Source of the DNA: Prorocentrum cordatum
Taxonomy: Eukaryota > Sar > Dinophyceae > Prorocentrales > Prorocentraceae
DNA length: 64,000 nt
Reading direction: 5' to 3'
NCBI GenBank assembly: GCA_963575745.1
Contig: CAUYUJ010014342.1
Location: 243,087 to 307,086, forward strand
Shown here in pieces: positions 1 to 10,959 of the stretch. Position numbers and translations under genes: made by a program. The number at the start of each line of letters is the position of its first letter. The stretch's first letter is position 1. Below the pieces are notes generated by a model. It searched no databases. It was not told the DNA's origin and saw only the letters and a program-made list of their open reading frames with translations.

Positions 1-123
1 ATACTTGTACAGGCGTATTACGTCTGTAGGCATGTATATTCACATACATATATACGGTACAGGGTCACACTTTGTATACATATACATATATATACGCACA
101 TTTGTATACATATAAACGTATAC
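1..123. other. AT-rich leader of the repeat array
   Basis: Short AT-rich sequence with two copies of TTTGTATACATATA 30 bases apart (71 and 101). It leads directly into the trinucleotide array. No coding potential seen. Confidence 0.5.
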
Positions 124-314
124 GTGCAAAGAAGTCGTAGTAGCCGCAGTGGTAGTAGTAGTCGTAGAAATAGTAGTAGTGGTAGTCGTCGGAGTAGTGG
201 TAGTGGTAGTGGTAGTAGTAGTCGTAGTTTTAATACTCGTGGTTTTGGTAGTAGTGGTAGAAGTGATCGTGGTCGTAGAAGTAGGAGTCGTAGTAGTAGT
301 AGTAGTAGTAGTAA

Positions 315-354
<40 letters not shown>

Positions 355-524
355 CGTAGTAGTAGTAGCAGTAGTAGTAGTAGTAGTAGTAGTAGTAGTC
401 GTAGGAGTAGGAGTCGGAGTAGGAGTAGGTATTGGAATCTGAGTAGGGGTAGGAGTAGGAGCAGGAGCAGTAATAGTAGTAGCAGCAGTAGTAGGCGTAC
501 TAGTAGTATTATTATTATTATTAT

Positions 525-566
<42 letters not shown>

Positions 567-568
567 TG

Positions 569-633
<65 letters not shown>

Positions 634-723
634 TGGAAGGAGTAGGTAGTAGTAGTATTAGTCGTCTAGTTGTACAGAACAATGTTCGGTAGTAGTAGTA
701 GTAGTAGTAGTCGTTGTAGTCGT

Positions 724-780
<57 letters not shown>

Positions 781-787
781 CGTAGTC

Positions 788-831
<44 letters not shown>

Positions 832-843
832 CGAGTAGTCGTA

Positions 844-911
<68 letters not shown>

Positions 912-1065
912 ACATGTAGTAGTTTTCTTAGGCGTAGGAGCCGGAATATTAGTCGTAGTAGCAGTAGTAGGCGTAGGAGTAGGAGTAGGAGTAGGAGCAG
1001 GAATAGGAATGTAAGAACGAGTAGGAGTAGGAGCAGTCGCAATAGTAGTAGTAGTAGTCGTAGTC

Positions 1066-1103
<38 letters not shown>

Positions 1104-1173
1104 CGTCGTCGTCGTCGTAGTAGTAGTAGTAGTAGTAGTAGTCGTAGTCGTAGTCGTACTAGTAGTAGTCGTG

Positions 1174-1222
<49 letters not shown>

Positions 1223-1239
1223 GAGTGGTAGTAGTAGCC

Positions 1240-1302
<63 letters not shown>

Positions 1303-1389
1303 AGCGTAGTAATGGTGGTAGTCGTCGTAGTAGTAGTATTATTGTAAATAGTAGTAGTGGTACTAAACATATTGGTAGTAGTAGTAGCC

Positions 1390-1427
<38 letters not shown>

Positions 1428-1509
1428 CGTAGAAGTGGTAGTAGTAGTCGTAGTAGTAGTAGCCATAGTAGTAGTCGTAGCCATAATCGTAGTAGTAGTA
1501 GTCGTAGTC

Positions 1510-1550
<41 letters not shown>

Positions 1551-1570
1551 CGTAGTCATAGTCATAGTCG
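124..1570. repeat. (AGT)n trinucleotide array with CGT/AGG variants
   Basis: About 1.45 kb of AGT triplets interrupted by CGT, AGG, TGT and ATT variants. The array keeps one triplet register for long stretches, so several reading frames on both strands stay open as poly-Ser, poly-Val, poly-Leu, poly-Thr or poly-Tyr. These are artefacts of the repeat, not proteins. The array runs straight into the assembly gap, so its true length is unknown. Confidence 0.97.
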
Positions 1571-1670
1571 NNNNNNNNNNNNNNNNNNNNNNNNNNNNNN
1601 NNNNNNNNNNNNNNNNNNNNNNNNNNNNNNNNNNNNNNNNNNNNNNNNNNNNNNNNNNNNNNNNNNNNNN
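1571..1670. other. assembly gap (100 N)
   Basis: Exactly 100 undetermined bases, the usual placeholder for a scaffold gap of unknown size. It lies at the edge of the AGT array, where short-read assembly would be expected to fail. Confidence 0.99.
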
Positions 1671-1999
1671 GTGCGGTTGAGGCAGAACGAGTTCGCTGTG
1701 GTCTGATGTTCCCCTTCTTCACCCTGGCCGACCTCGCGTGTACGTGTGGTCATGCGCGGTCGATGCTTCTTCTCCTTCTCCTCCCTTTTTCTCCTCATAC
1801 CCAGACTTACGCATACACAGACTGGCTCATTCAGTTTCGGTGTCGCTGGGACCCCGACTGCAACGCACCTGGCTCGTAGCCTGCATCAGTCAGCGTTCAT
1901 GCCCACCCACCGCTTGATGTATGTTGTGCCAGTCCGTCAGCCAGCCAGTCAGTCCATGACAAAAAAAACATCATCCTTGCTGCCTGAGAAGTTATCCCA
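1671..1999. other. no recognisable gene
   Basis: Mixed-composition DNA with pyrimidine-rich patches. I see no domain, exon-like frame or RNA gene here. Confidence 0.5.
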
Positions 2000-2235
2000 G
2001 ACTGCCTGAAGGGCCTCCAGGATCGCCCCAAGAGGGCCCCAACCTGGCTCCAAACTGCCCCAGCACGGCCCAAGAAGCGCCAAGGACAGCCCAAGATGGC
2101 CCCACAGCAGCCCAAGAGGCGCCCAGGATGCCCCAAGACGGCTCCAAAACGGTCCAAGAGGCGCCTTACAAGGCCCAACACGGCCCCGAGAAGGCCCCAC
2201 GATGGCCAAAAGAGCACCCTTGGGGCTCCCAAGCG
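2000..2235 (+). repeat. CCAAGACGGCCC-type degenerate repeat, block 1
   Basis: Tandem degenerate units of about 12-15 bp built on CCAAGA(C/G)GGCCC and CCAAGAGGCGCCC. The same family recurs at 3880-4020 (opposite strand), 5630-7140, 14090-14630 and within the transposase introns near 45.0-45.1 kb and 59.1 kb. Read on the other strand it gives repetitive Trp/Gly/Leu frames, which I do not call as genes. Confidence 0.8.
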
Positions 2236-2984
2236 GCCACATAGATGACGCAACACTTCCTCCAAGAGAGGGGGGCGGACGAGAAGCGAGAAGCCCTTCG
2301 CGGCCGCAAAACAATAGTTTTTGACGTTCCGGTCGCCCTGGATACATGTGTTTCGGGCGACGCCAGCGACGACGACGACGACCACAACGACGACGACGAC
2401 GACTTGTCGCTCCGCGGGATCGGCTCGGAGTAGGAGGGGCGATGTTTCGATATCTATGTGCAGCGACATCGTTGTTCGGAGCTTCGCGCCTTGGACATCC
2501 CAACACCGTTGCCCCGGTGCGATCTTTATGTACTTTGCTTCGCCTCCGACGCGGCCCGAAACGGCGCCGCGTTTGCCCCAGGCCGCTCCCGTCTCCGCCG
2601 CTGCTTTCGCGAAGCTCTAGCACTTCGGCCGCCGCATCACTGCATTGGGCGCTTTCATCCGGGGAACCTGAGAACAAACTTCAAAGGATCTGCGGCAGGA
2701 GCTGACAGCCTCACAGAATCGTGGTGCGCCACCAACTTTGATCCGTTCAACTCCGTGGATTTCATCCACGGGCCCACGAATGCCTCTCGGGCGTGCGCTC
2801 AGGAAAAGACATAGCAGCAGCCTCTGCCGTTTGGCTGCCATTTGGCGTCTGTTCTTGCTCTTCGTATATGTGCATATGAGCACTTAGATATACACGTGCG
2901 TCGAAGACGCCTGCGGTGAAACACCGCCGCCCTCTGCCTTTTTGAATGCGCCCACGCACGTGGCCCACTAACCATGAACCCACG
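2236..2984. other. no recognisable gene
   Basis: GC-rich, non-repetitive apart from a short GAC run at 2368-2403. Overlapping frames are open on both strands but none shows a domain or splice context that I can support. Confidence 0.45.
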
Positions 2985-3449
2985 AGAATAAACCCCCAGA
3001 GATAATAAAGTTCGGGGTTTTCGGGGAGATAATAAAAGTTGCCCGCCAGAGCCAGCATAAAGAGATATCAAGAGGAAAAAGCCAAAGATATCTTGAGGAT
3101 CCTTGGTCTTTGGTCCTGTATGCTACAACCTCAACAACGATTTGTCTCGATTGAGACATCCTCAACAATGGTTTGTCTCAGTTCAGGGCGCCAGGGGGCG
3201 AGAAGATGGAGAAATAAAAAGAGATATAGAGAGAAAGAACAGAAGAGCAGGAGGAGGAGGCGGAGGAGAGAGGAGAGGAGAAGGAGGAAGCGAAAATCCA
3301 AAGTTCAAAACTTATTAGATTTAATTTGTAAACGCTTGATGAAAACTAAAATTTTCATCTGCTCGTGTAGGGGAGCTCATGTGCTTAGTTTTCCCGGGGT
3401 AATCAACCCCAGCGATAAGCAAGTTCAGGGCGCCAGGGGGAGGAGGAGA

Positions 3450-3496
<47 letters not shown>

Positions 3497-3513
3497 CAGA
3501 GAGAGAGAGAGAA

Positions 3514-3549
<36 letters not shown>

Positions 3550-3592
3550 ACAGAAGCAGAAACTAAGAGAGCGAGAGAGAGAGTTCAAAACT
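2985..3592 (+). repeat. two-copy direct repeat with (GA)n tracts
   Basis: Two units each start with AGTTCAGGGCGCCAGGGGG (3180 and 3422), continue into a purine GA/GGA tract, and end with GTTCAAAACTT (about 3306 and 3583). The second unit carries a long (GA)n run at 3448-3550. Copies of GATAATAAAGTTCG lie just upstream (about 3000) and a variant downstream (3654). Confidence 0.75.
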
Positions 3593-3629
3593 TCCTTCTT
3601 ATGTTGTTATCTCAACATAAGAAGGAAGT
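3590..3629. repeat. perfect 17-bp inverted repeat (hairpin)
   Basis: ACTTCCTTCTTATGTTG at 3590-3606 is the exact reverse complement of 3613-3629, with a 6-base loop TTATCT. It lies just after the (GA)n unit. No T-run follows on the plus strand, so I do not call it a terminator. Confidence 0.9.
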
Positions 3630-3869
3630 AACCTCGATGGCGAACTTTCCCCGTGATAATGAAGTTCGGCCTCCGCGCCCTCCGCCTCTATTTGAACACC
3701 GTCGAGGCCGAGGATAAAAAACTCAAACTACTTAAGGGGGGGTACTTTATTATCGTGGGTTCGGGGTTATTTCGGCAAAGTTTTGCCGTGCTGTTGCGTT
3801 CCCCCGACGCTGGTGGGAGCCCTTGGGGAACCGCATGGGGAGAGGAGGAGGCGGAGCAGGGGGCGAAGA

Positions 3870-4020
3870 CGGGTACATCTTGGGAACTTGTTGGGCCATT
3901 CTTGGGGCCCGGGTGCTTCCTGGGGGCCTCTTGGAGGTCTTTTTGGGGCCTCCTTGGGCCTCTTGGGGCCCTTTCGGGGTTTCTTGGGGGCATCCTTGGG
4001 TCGTCTTGCGGCCTGGCCCG
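3870..4020 (-). repeat. CCAAGACGGCCC-type repeat, inverted block
   Basis: CTTGGGGCC(T/C)CTTGG units, the reverse complement of the family at 2000-2235. No gene supported. Confidence 0.75.
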
Positions 4021-5160
4021 CATGGCGCCGTCGGGAGCTGTCTTGAAGGCCGCTTGCCAATCTGTGTCAACATCGACTGGGTGCCGGAGTGGAGGCGGGG
4101 CTGCAACGCTGCCCGGCAATGCAAACGTGCAACGGCTGCAAGTGCTGACTGCCAGGGTGACCGACTGCAAGGCTCTGCTGGATGCCCATTTTGAGTGCAA
4201 AGCGTAAGCAACCGCTGTGACTGTAGAAGCTGCCAGGGTGGCCTGAGCCGAGAACCAACAGCCTACAGAAAGCGATGCGTGCGCGTGAATTGGCCAGAAG
4301 AGGCTGAAACGCAACCAACATGGCGCTCAAGAGCACCACGGTGCGACCAGGGTGGGGCAACAGGAGGCCCACCCCACGATGCCCGCCACGGTCATGCGGG
4401 TGCGAGTGGTGGCGCCAGTGAAGTCGCACACCAAACCCCGTGAAGAGGAGGCGCAGTCCGAAGCCACCCGACTAGGAGGCGACTGACGCGAACTGAACCC
4501 AGGCTGTAGTCAGGGCGACCCCATACGTCTTGGCCGTCATCCAGCCAGAACGGGTCGGCCCTCGAACGTGCAACGCCTGGGCGGCGCGAGGGTGAGGCCG
4601 GGGAAGGATGCCCAGGCTGAACCACGAGCACCCGAGGCCGCGAGGCCGCCTACCCACGAGGGGAGCAGAACCGCGATTTGAGCGGGGTGCGGGAGCCAAA
4701 GCTGGTGGGGATGCGCCACACAGCCACAGGCGAGGGAAGCGGGAGGCCAGCCGTGGGGGGGACCGCCCCAGCACGGAAGGGCACCCAGGGGCGCGGGGGA
4801 GACGCGCCAAGAGTGAAAACAACTACAGCGGGCCAGAGGCTGGCGGGGGACAGGTGGACCGCAGCCACAGCGGCAGTCCACGAGCCAGTATTGTCAGCAG
4901 GCCGCTGCCCGAATCCCAAGGGCGGGGAGCAGCAGGGGCTGGGCAGAGAGTGGCACCAGGGGGAGCAGCATTCTCTGCAAGTCCCGCAACGACCGCCGCG
5001 TCCATGCGCGGCGAGCTGCGTCTAGGGTGAAACTTGGCGGGGGCCTGCGGCGAGGGCCCCCGTGCCGGGCAGTCACTTGCCAGTGCTGCCGACAGTCAAT
5101 TACCAGGGGTGGCTAACGGCCACTGGTCCTGGTTGCCGACTGATAGCACACTGTGCCTTT
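4021..5160. other. no recognisable gene
   Basis: GC-rich DNA with many short overlapping open frames on both strands, as expected by chance at this base composition. No domain or repeat array recognised. Confidence 0.45.
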
Positions 5161-5480
5161 TGGCCTAACGGGCCCTGTGTCTGTTAGGGGAACTGATGTG
5201 ACCGACGCCTTTCTGGCCTAACGGGCCCTGTTTCACTTGTGAGTCCAATGAGACAACGCTGCGCTCCCTACTGGCCTAACGGGCCCTGCTTTACTTGGAG
5301 AGTCAGCGGGCCGCCAGGGGTGCAAGGGAGGACATCGGGACTCGAACGTCGGAGGGCACGTGTGCCTGGGCCGTCTGTGGGAGGGGGCGGCACAGCCCTG
5401 AAGAGACCTGTCGCCGCTGAGAGCTGCAGTGCCGTTCGGTGAGACCGTCTCACTGACCTCTTCTGGCCTAACGGGCCCTG
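5161..5480 (+). repeat. four copies of a 17-bp motif TGGCCTAACGGGCCCTG
   Basis: The identical 17-mer starts at 5161, 5214, 5272 and 5464. Spacings are 53, 58 and 192 bp, and the intervening sequence is much less conserved than the motif. The motif contains GGCC and GGGCCC. A second shared string, GCCAGGGGTGC, follows the third and fourth copies. Confidence 0.85.
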
Positions 5481-5576
5481 CTCATTCTTGCGAGGTCTGC
5501 TGGCTGCCAGGGGTGCCCAGTGGGGCGTCCGAACTCGGGCGTCGGGAGGTGTGTTGCCTCGTTCGAGGCGTGAAGT

Positions 5577-7140
5577 TTTTTTTTGGTTTTCGCAAAATGT
5601 CTGCGTTCTCACCTTCTCAGCTTTCCGGCGCTCCAAGACGGCCCAAGAAGCCCCAAAATCCACCCTAACACGGCCAAAGACGCCTCCAAGAGGGCCCAAG
5701 ACGGTCCAAGAGGCGCCCACCCAAGACGGCCCAAGAGGGCCCCAAGACGGCCCCGAAAGGGGCCCAGGAGAGGGAACACGAACCGAACATCCGAGCCCTC
5801 CGCCCCAAGAGGCCCCATGAGGCCCCTAGAGGCGCCCAGGAGTTCCCAAAAGGCCTCCAAGAGGCCGCCCTCAGGAGGCCCACAAGGGCACCCTAGAAGC
5901 CCAAGAGAGGCCACAGCCCGGTTCCGGGCGCTCACGGGCGCTGTTGGAGGGTTCCCCGCGTGACTGTTGGAGAGGCCCAAAGCGCGTTGTTCGCGACATG
6001 CACTGCCCTGGAGCACTCTTGGGCGCCTCTTGGGTCATCTTGCAAGCCCTGGAAGGCAGCCCAAGAAGCCAAAATCATTAAAACCCTTCGCATTACCACC
6101 TTTTCGGTCTTGCGAGCGTCCAAGACGGCCCAAAAGGCACCTCGGATCGCTCCAAAATGGCTCAAGGGCCCTCAAAAGAGGGGCCCAAGAGGCCCCCAAG
6201 ACGGCCCCAAGATAGCCCAAGATGGTGAAAACGAGCCCACATATCGACCCACTCGCCCCAAGATGGCCCCAAGATCCCCCGACAAGCCCCCAAGGTTCGC
6301 CCAAGAGGTCCCAAGAGGCCCCAATGAGGCCCAAAGCAAGCCCCAAGAGGCTCCCAAGACGCGCTAAAAAACCGCCAGAACCGCCTCCAAGAGGCATCTG
6401 AGAGGTCCTCCAGAAGATCCTCACATGCATCCAGGTGGCCAGGTCGCGAGGTGTCAGAGGGTTTTTTTTGGCCCAAGATTGTTCCAAGAGGGCCCCAGAG
6501 GAGCCCAAGATAGCCAAGACGGCCCACGAGGCGCCCAAACCGCCCAAGAACGCCCCAAGGCGGCGCCCAAGGCGGGGACGAGGAACCAGAAATTCGCGTC
6601 TGGTCCAAGAGACCCTTAGGAGACCCCAAGAGGCTCCAAGAAGGGGCCCAGAAGCCGCAAGAGGCCCCCATGAGACCCGACAAAAACGCCGAAAGAGGCC
6701 CCGAAGACGCCCCAAGAGGCACGCCGAGAGAGGCCAAATAAGCAAAAATCGTTGATTTTTTGGGCAAACTGACATTTTGTGGCGTGTTTGCCTTTTGGGC
6801 GTCCACTGCGTCCAAGACGGCCCAAGAGGCACCCAAGCCGGTCGAGGATGCCTCCTAGAGGGCCCCAAGACGGCCCACGAGGGAGCCAAGACGGCCCGCG
6901 AGGAGCCCAAACCGCCCAATAACGCACCAAGGCGGCGCCCAAGGCGGGGACGAGGAACCGGAAATTCGCGCCTTTTGGCCCAAGAGACCCCTGGGAGACC
7001 CCAAGAGGCTCCAAGAAGGGGCCCAGAAGCCGCAAGAGGCCCCCATGAGACCCGACAAAAACGCCAAAAGAGGCCTCGAAACAGCCCCCCAATGGGCCCC
7101 CCAAAACAGCCCAAGAGAACCCCGGGTCGCGCCCAGCAGG
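5577..7140 (+). repeat. CCAAGACGGCCC-type repeat, main block
   Basis: About 1.5 kb of the degenerate CCAAGACGGCCC / CCAAGAGGCCCC family in several sub-blocks. Three sub-blocks (starting at about 5635, 6120 and 6820) are preceded by a 60-80 bp AT-richer lead-in containing variants of AAAATCATTGATTTT and ending in GCGTCCAAGACGGCCC. The G-rich complement keeps long minus-strand frames open (for example 7114-6035), but they are low-complexity Gly/Leu/Trp and are not called. Confidence 0.8.
6514..7092 (+). repeat. about 207-bp direct repeat pair inside the CCAAGA block
   Basis: The segment 6514-6720 is repeated with few differences at 6886-7092, offset 372 bp. Both contain the shared string GGCGCCCAAGGCGGGGACG and the GCAAGAGGCCCCCATGAG segment. 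This is a segmental duplication within the repeat block. Confidence 0.8.
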
Positions 7141-7296
7141 GTCGACCAGAGAGTTGGTCCGACTTTCCACACTCTACACAGGGTCCGTCCCCGGCGATGC
7201 CTCAAGCAGGTGTTGCCGTTGGAGTCCTCACTTACCAGAGACAAACTCCAAACATGTGTTCGCACAGCGATTCCTGTGTTTGTGACGCGCTAGAAC

Positions 7297-7323
7297 CTAA
7301 GCGCGCGCGAAGCGCGCGCGTGA
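7297..7323. repeat. GCGAAGC-core hairpin next to microsatellite
   Basis: GCGCGCGC-GAA-GCGCGCGC forms a stem closed by the GCGAAGC mini-hairpin, which is known to be exceptionally stable in DNA. It sits immediately before the (ATGT)n array. A second such hairpin lies before the TA/TATG tract at 14825-14839. Confidence 0.75.
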
Positions 7324-7324
7324 T

Positions 7325-7409
7325 TCTATTGTATGTTTGTCTGTTTGTCTGTCTTTTTGTCTACCTGCCTGCCTGCCTGCCTGTATGCATGTATATACGT
7401 ACGTATGTA

Positions 7410-7440
<31 letters not shown>

Positions 7441-8285
7441 ATGTATGTATGTATTTATGTATGTATGTATGTTTATGTATGTGTATGTATGTGTATGTAT
7501 GTATGTATGTATGTATGTATGTATGTATGTATGTATGTATGTATGTATATAGGTATGTAGGTATGTAGGTATGTAGATATGCAGGTATGTAGGTATGTAG
7601 GTATGCATGTATATGAGTGTGTGTGTGTATGCATGTATGTATATCTATGTATGTATGCATGCATGCATGCATGCATTTGTGCATATATGTAGGTATGCAT
7701 GTACGTATGTATGCATGCATGTATGTATGTATGTCTGTATGTATGCATGTGTGTGTATGTATGTATGTATGTATGTATGTATGTATGTATGTATGTGTGT
7801 GTGTATGTATGTATGTATGTGTGTGTATGTATGTATGCATGTATGTATGCATGCATGCATGCATGCATGCATGCATGTATGTATGTACAAGTGCATGTCA
7901 GCCTGTTCGTCTGCATGTACGTATATATGCATATATGTATGTATGTATGTATGTATGCATGCATGTATGTATGTATGTATGTATGTTTGTATGTATGTAT
8001 GTATGTATGGATCCATTGATCCATGCATGCATGCATGTATGTTTGTATGCTGGTAGGTAGGTATCGATGCGTCGATGTGTATACGTATGTATGTATGCAT
8101 GCATGCATGCATGTATGCATGTATGTATGTATGTATGTATGTATGTATGCATGCATGCATGTATGTATGTATGTATGTATGTATGTATTTATGTATGTAT
8201 GTACATACATATATATATGCATGTATGTATGTATGTATATGTATATATATATATATATATACGCGCACGTATGTATATATGTGTA
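7325..8285. repeat. (ATGT)n / (ATGC)n tetranucleotide array
   Basis: Nearly 1 kb of TATG repeats with TCTG, TGTG, CATG and TAGG variants. Open frames here translate as repetitive Tyr-Val-Cys-Met or Ile-His-Thr and are repeat artefacts. A similar array is found at 59400-59940, inside a transposase intron. Confidence 0.97.
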
Positions 8286-8360
8286 TCGTTCCAGGGCAGC
8301 CGCCCCCGATGGTGGAACAGCTTGTGGTTATGCCGTTCCTCGTGTCCGCCAAGACAGGGG

Positions 8361-8484
8361 GGGTGCAACATTAGAGGCGTGCAGCTGGTTTCGTCCTCGC
8401 TGGGCGCCTTTCTTGATATACTGGTGCCTCGCGCGCCGGGAGGCGCTGGGCAAAGCAGCTGCGTGCAGCTGATTCGCCAGTCCC
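8361..8484 (+). mobile_element. possible diverged miniature inverted-repeat element
   Basis: Shares the layout of the element at 63037-63183: a G-run, GTGCAGCTGGTT near the left end (about 8380), a central GC-rich palindrome (GCCTC...GAGGC near 8430), then TGCGTGCAGCTGATTCGCC (8460-8478) and a C-run. Its own terminal inverted repeats are degraded and no target duplication is visible, so the relationship is inferred from internal similarity. Confidence 0.45.
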
Positions 8485-9849
8485 CTCTTCTGCTGTCCCC
8501 GCCCCTCCGTGCGACCCGAACAGCACGCGATCCCAAGCTTCCCCGCGGTGGGGAAGTTGGGGACCGTTGGGCGTTGTTTCGGCACGCGTGGCGGGGTGGG
8601 GGTGGGGCAGACCGAGCCGTCGGGCGGGCTGGCATGAGTGGTGATGCTTACGTGCTAAACCGCCAGAAGGAGATTTTTTCACGGCCATCCTTCTGTGGGC
8701 TCCTGTTTCAAACGGAGCGGCCGCTCTTTCTTGCTTGCTCCTCCCACCATTCTTGCATCGGTTCCCTCGTCGCCTGTTCGCGACCTCGGTGCTGCCAGAA
8801 GTCATCCGTCGCCATTTCGCTCGGTGCGTCTCCTCCTCCTCCTCCTTCTCCTTCCACACCTCGCACCTTGTCATCCACCTCGTCCTGTTCTTCCTGCCCT
8901 TCTTCTGTCTCCTTCCTCACATTCGTCCTCCTCATCACCTTCCCCATCGATCATGTTCCGCCTCCGCCTCCTCCTGTTCGTGATCAGGATCCCCCAGTTC
9001 CCCCTGCCCTGAGTCTTGACGACAGTAGTGCTCGTGCAGATTTGCTGTTTCCTCTATGCACGTGACATGCTTGAGGGGCGGTATGCCCTCGTCCCTGGTG
9101 ATGCCAAGTGTCTTGCTTCTCCTATAAATCGCAATTCTGCAACACTGGCGGCGTCCTTGACTCTGCGTGCCAGCTTCGCAGCGGGCCTCTTGGCGGAACG
9201 CGGAGCCCAGGAGTCTCTGGCCCAACCTAAACTCCCAGGCGTCACACCACACACCGTGCCGACTTCCCTTTCTCCTGGAATCACGTCTGCCTGGGGCCGT
9301 TTTGGTGTCCATGACCAGTAAGAACGAGAGCTGCGACGGGGAAATGCCCAGGGGATGCCGCTGGCACGAGAATTAAGGACAACCTTAGCTTTGTAGTGAT
9401 ACCCTCATGCTCTTCGTGTTTAGGCTCTCCACCTTAGAATGATTTTGTATTGGGTATCTCCATGGCAGCTTTCTGCCTGACATGTGCTTTTGCGATTCCG
9501 TGGGCCGTTTTCATGTCGAGCTCGTCCTGCAGCGAAGGCGAGACGACGACAAAACGGTGGCCCACGCCATGAAGAGGTTACGACGCTGGAGGTCTGGGAG
9601 CGTCTCGCAGGGCGGGGGCCGTCGGGACCATCGTCGCGGGCCTCCAAACTGCGTGGTGATCGCACCGCGTTGGGGCGATAGCAGGGGGGGTTCGGGGTCA
9701 CCGCACGATTTCTGGGACTCGGGTCGGTCTCCCAGGATGTCTTTGGCGATTGGGGCCTCCAGAGTCTCAAAACCGTGCTATGACGGACCGAGCTGTGAGG
9801 TCTCTTTGGATTTTGCGCGGTCTGCCGCAGCGCGCTATGGGTGGGGCCG
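8485..9849. other. no recognisable gene; pyrimidine tract
   Basis: Contains a pyrimidine-rich stretch (about 8820-8965, TCCTCC units) inside otherwise unassigned DNA. I find no domain or credible exon. Confidence 0.4.
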
Positions 9850-9925
9850 AGGCGCCGCCAGGGGGGTCTCCAGTGCCGACCCAAGAGATTCGCGCGGACC
9901 TCCGAATGTGCATGTTTATGTAGCT
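9850..9925 (-). repeat. dispersed repeat related to 31688-31750
   Basis: The reverse complement of this segment aligns with 31688-31750 over about 60 bp, including GGAGGTCCGCGCG(G/A)ATCTC and (C/T)GGCGGCGC. Both copies can be read as a Ser/Ala-Glu-Val-Arg-Ala-(Asp/Asn)-Leu-Leu frame, so the repeat may descend from a coding sequence. Confidence 0.5.
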
Positions 9926-10365
9926 TTTTCTCTGCCGTCGTTGTCTTCGCCGTCGTCGTCGTCATCGTCGTCGCTGGTGGGTTCCGCGTTGGCGTACGAC
10001 GCGTGATTTGCCAGCAGTCGGCCAGCACATGCTGCCCTCGAGGGAGCGGTGGACTCAGATATATCTGGGCCTTCAGGCAAATTTGCCCATATCCATCGCC
10101 CACTGGAGGTCCTAGGACACTGGTTCCCTGGGCGGTGGACATGGATAAATCCCCGCCTCGAAGTGTTGACCGTGCCAGAGTCAGCTCATAATCACTCCCA
10201 GGACGGCGAGATCTTACGACCTTGGCGACGAGGGCCTCCCCAGAGGGCCCTCAACGGCACTCGGTGCGCATATTGCACAGGATGTTGTCGGAAGGTGCAG
10301 CGGCGCTTCGGGTTTCCGCCCGGCTGCTTTCTAGTTCTCCTCCTCTTACCTGTGTGCTTGGGCAG

Positions 10366-10540
10366 GTGGCCGCTGGCGAGCTCACGGCTCAGCAGATGCT
10401 CAACATCGCCCTGGCGGATGCCCGGCTGTACGTGGACCCCTTCATAATGCAGGCGTTGGTCGACAACATCGAGCGGCGCGTCCTGGACGGCCACGTCGCG
10501 CTGAACGATGTGGACCAGCGACAGTGGGAGGAGGTCCTGC
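10366..10540 (+). CDS. candidate internal exon, unknown protein
   Basis: One frame over this segment has a protein-like, non-repetitive composition, unlike its surroundings: helix-rich sequence with MLNIALADARLYVDPF, then QALVDNIERRVLDG and NDVDQRQWEEVL. It is preceded by a pyrimidine-rich stretch ending in TGGGCAG followed by G, which fits a dinoflagellate 3' splice site (AG followed by G). The downstream edge is unclear, since a CT-rich tract begins at about 10541. No family recognised. Neighbouring sequence is repeat, so partner exons were not found. It could be a remnant exon rather than part of a live gene. Confidence 0.4.
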
Positions 10541-10700
10541 TACCCCCTCTTTGTCCTCCTCTCTTTTCTTTCTCTCCTCCTCTCTTCCTCTCCCCTCTCT
10601 GCTGATCTCTTCTTTTCTCTCCTCTTCTCTCCGCTTCTCCTCTCCTCTCTTCTGCGCCCCCTTCTTTTGTCCCCTCCTCCCTTCCTCCATGGTCACCCGA
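10541..10700. repeat. CT-rich (TCTCCTC)n tract
   Basis: Pyrimidine-only stretch of CTCTCCTCTTCTCTCC type, directly after the candidate exon. It could be an intron pyrimidine tract expanded into a low-complexity array. Confidence 0.8.
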
Positions 10701-10959
10701 CGGGCCGGACCAGACTCGACCCATCCGCCGCACCCAATACGTTTTCTTTTGTGGTTCCAGTCCAGGAGACATCGAGCCCGCCGGGCCGCTTGGTGGTCCC
10801 GCGGGCCCTTCCCGTCTGTCTGGCTCGTCCCTCTTGCGCGTCCGCCTCCACCTTCGAATCGCCTCATCCTCTTCCCCCCCTCCCTCTACAACAACCAAGT
10901 ATGAGTACGACTTTCCTCTCTCACAGGATGTGTCAGCACGTTCTCTTGGAATCACGTGT

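Noticed and set aside
124-1722. Long poly-Ser, poly-Val, poly-Leu, poly-Thr and poly-Tyr frames on both strands
   Set aside because: They exist only because the AGT repeat has a three-base period. One even runs through the N gap.
5161-5480. CRISPR-like spaced repeats
   Set aside because: Four irregularly spaced copies, unequal spacers, no cas genes and eukaryotic context.
6140-6175. Possible dinoflagellate spliced-leader remnant (AAAATGGCTCAAG)
   Set aside because: Only the last bases resemble the conserved spliced-leader 3' end. The preceding CCATTTT part does not match, and the sequence lies inside a degenerate repeat.
6035-7114. 359-codon minus-strand Gly/Trp/Leu-rich frame
   Set aside because: Complement of the CCAAGACGGCCC repeat. 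Related frames appear wherever the repeat occurs.
7297-8352. Tyr-Val-Cys-Met and Ile-His-Thr frames up to about 260 codons
   Set aside because: Translation of (ATGT)n and (ATGC)n arrays in all frames. The same artefact occurs at 59318-59973.
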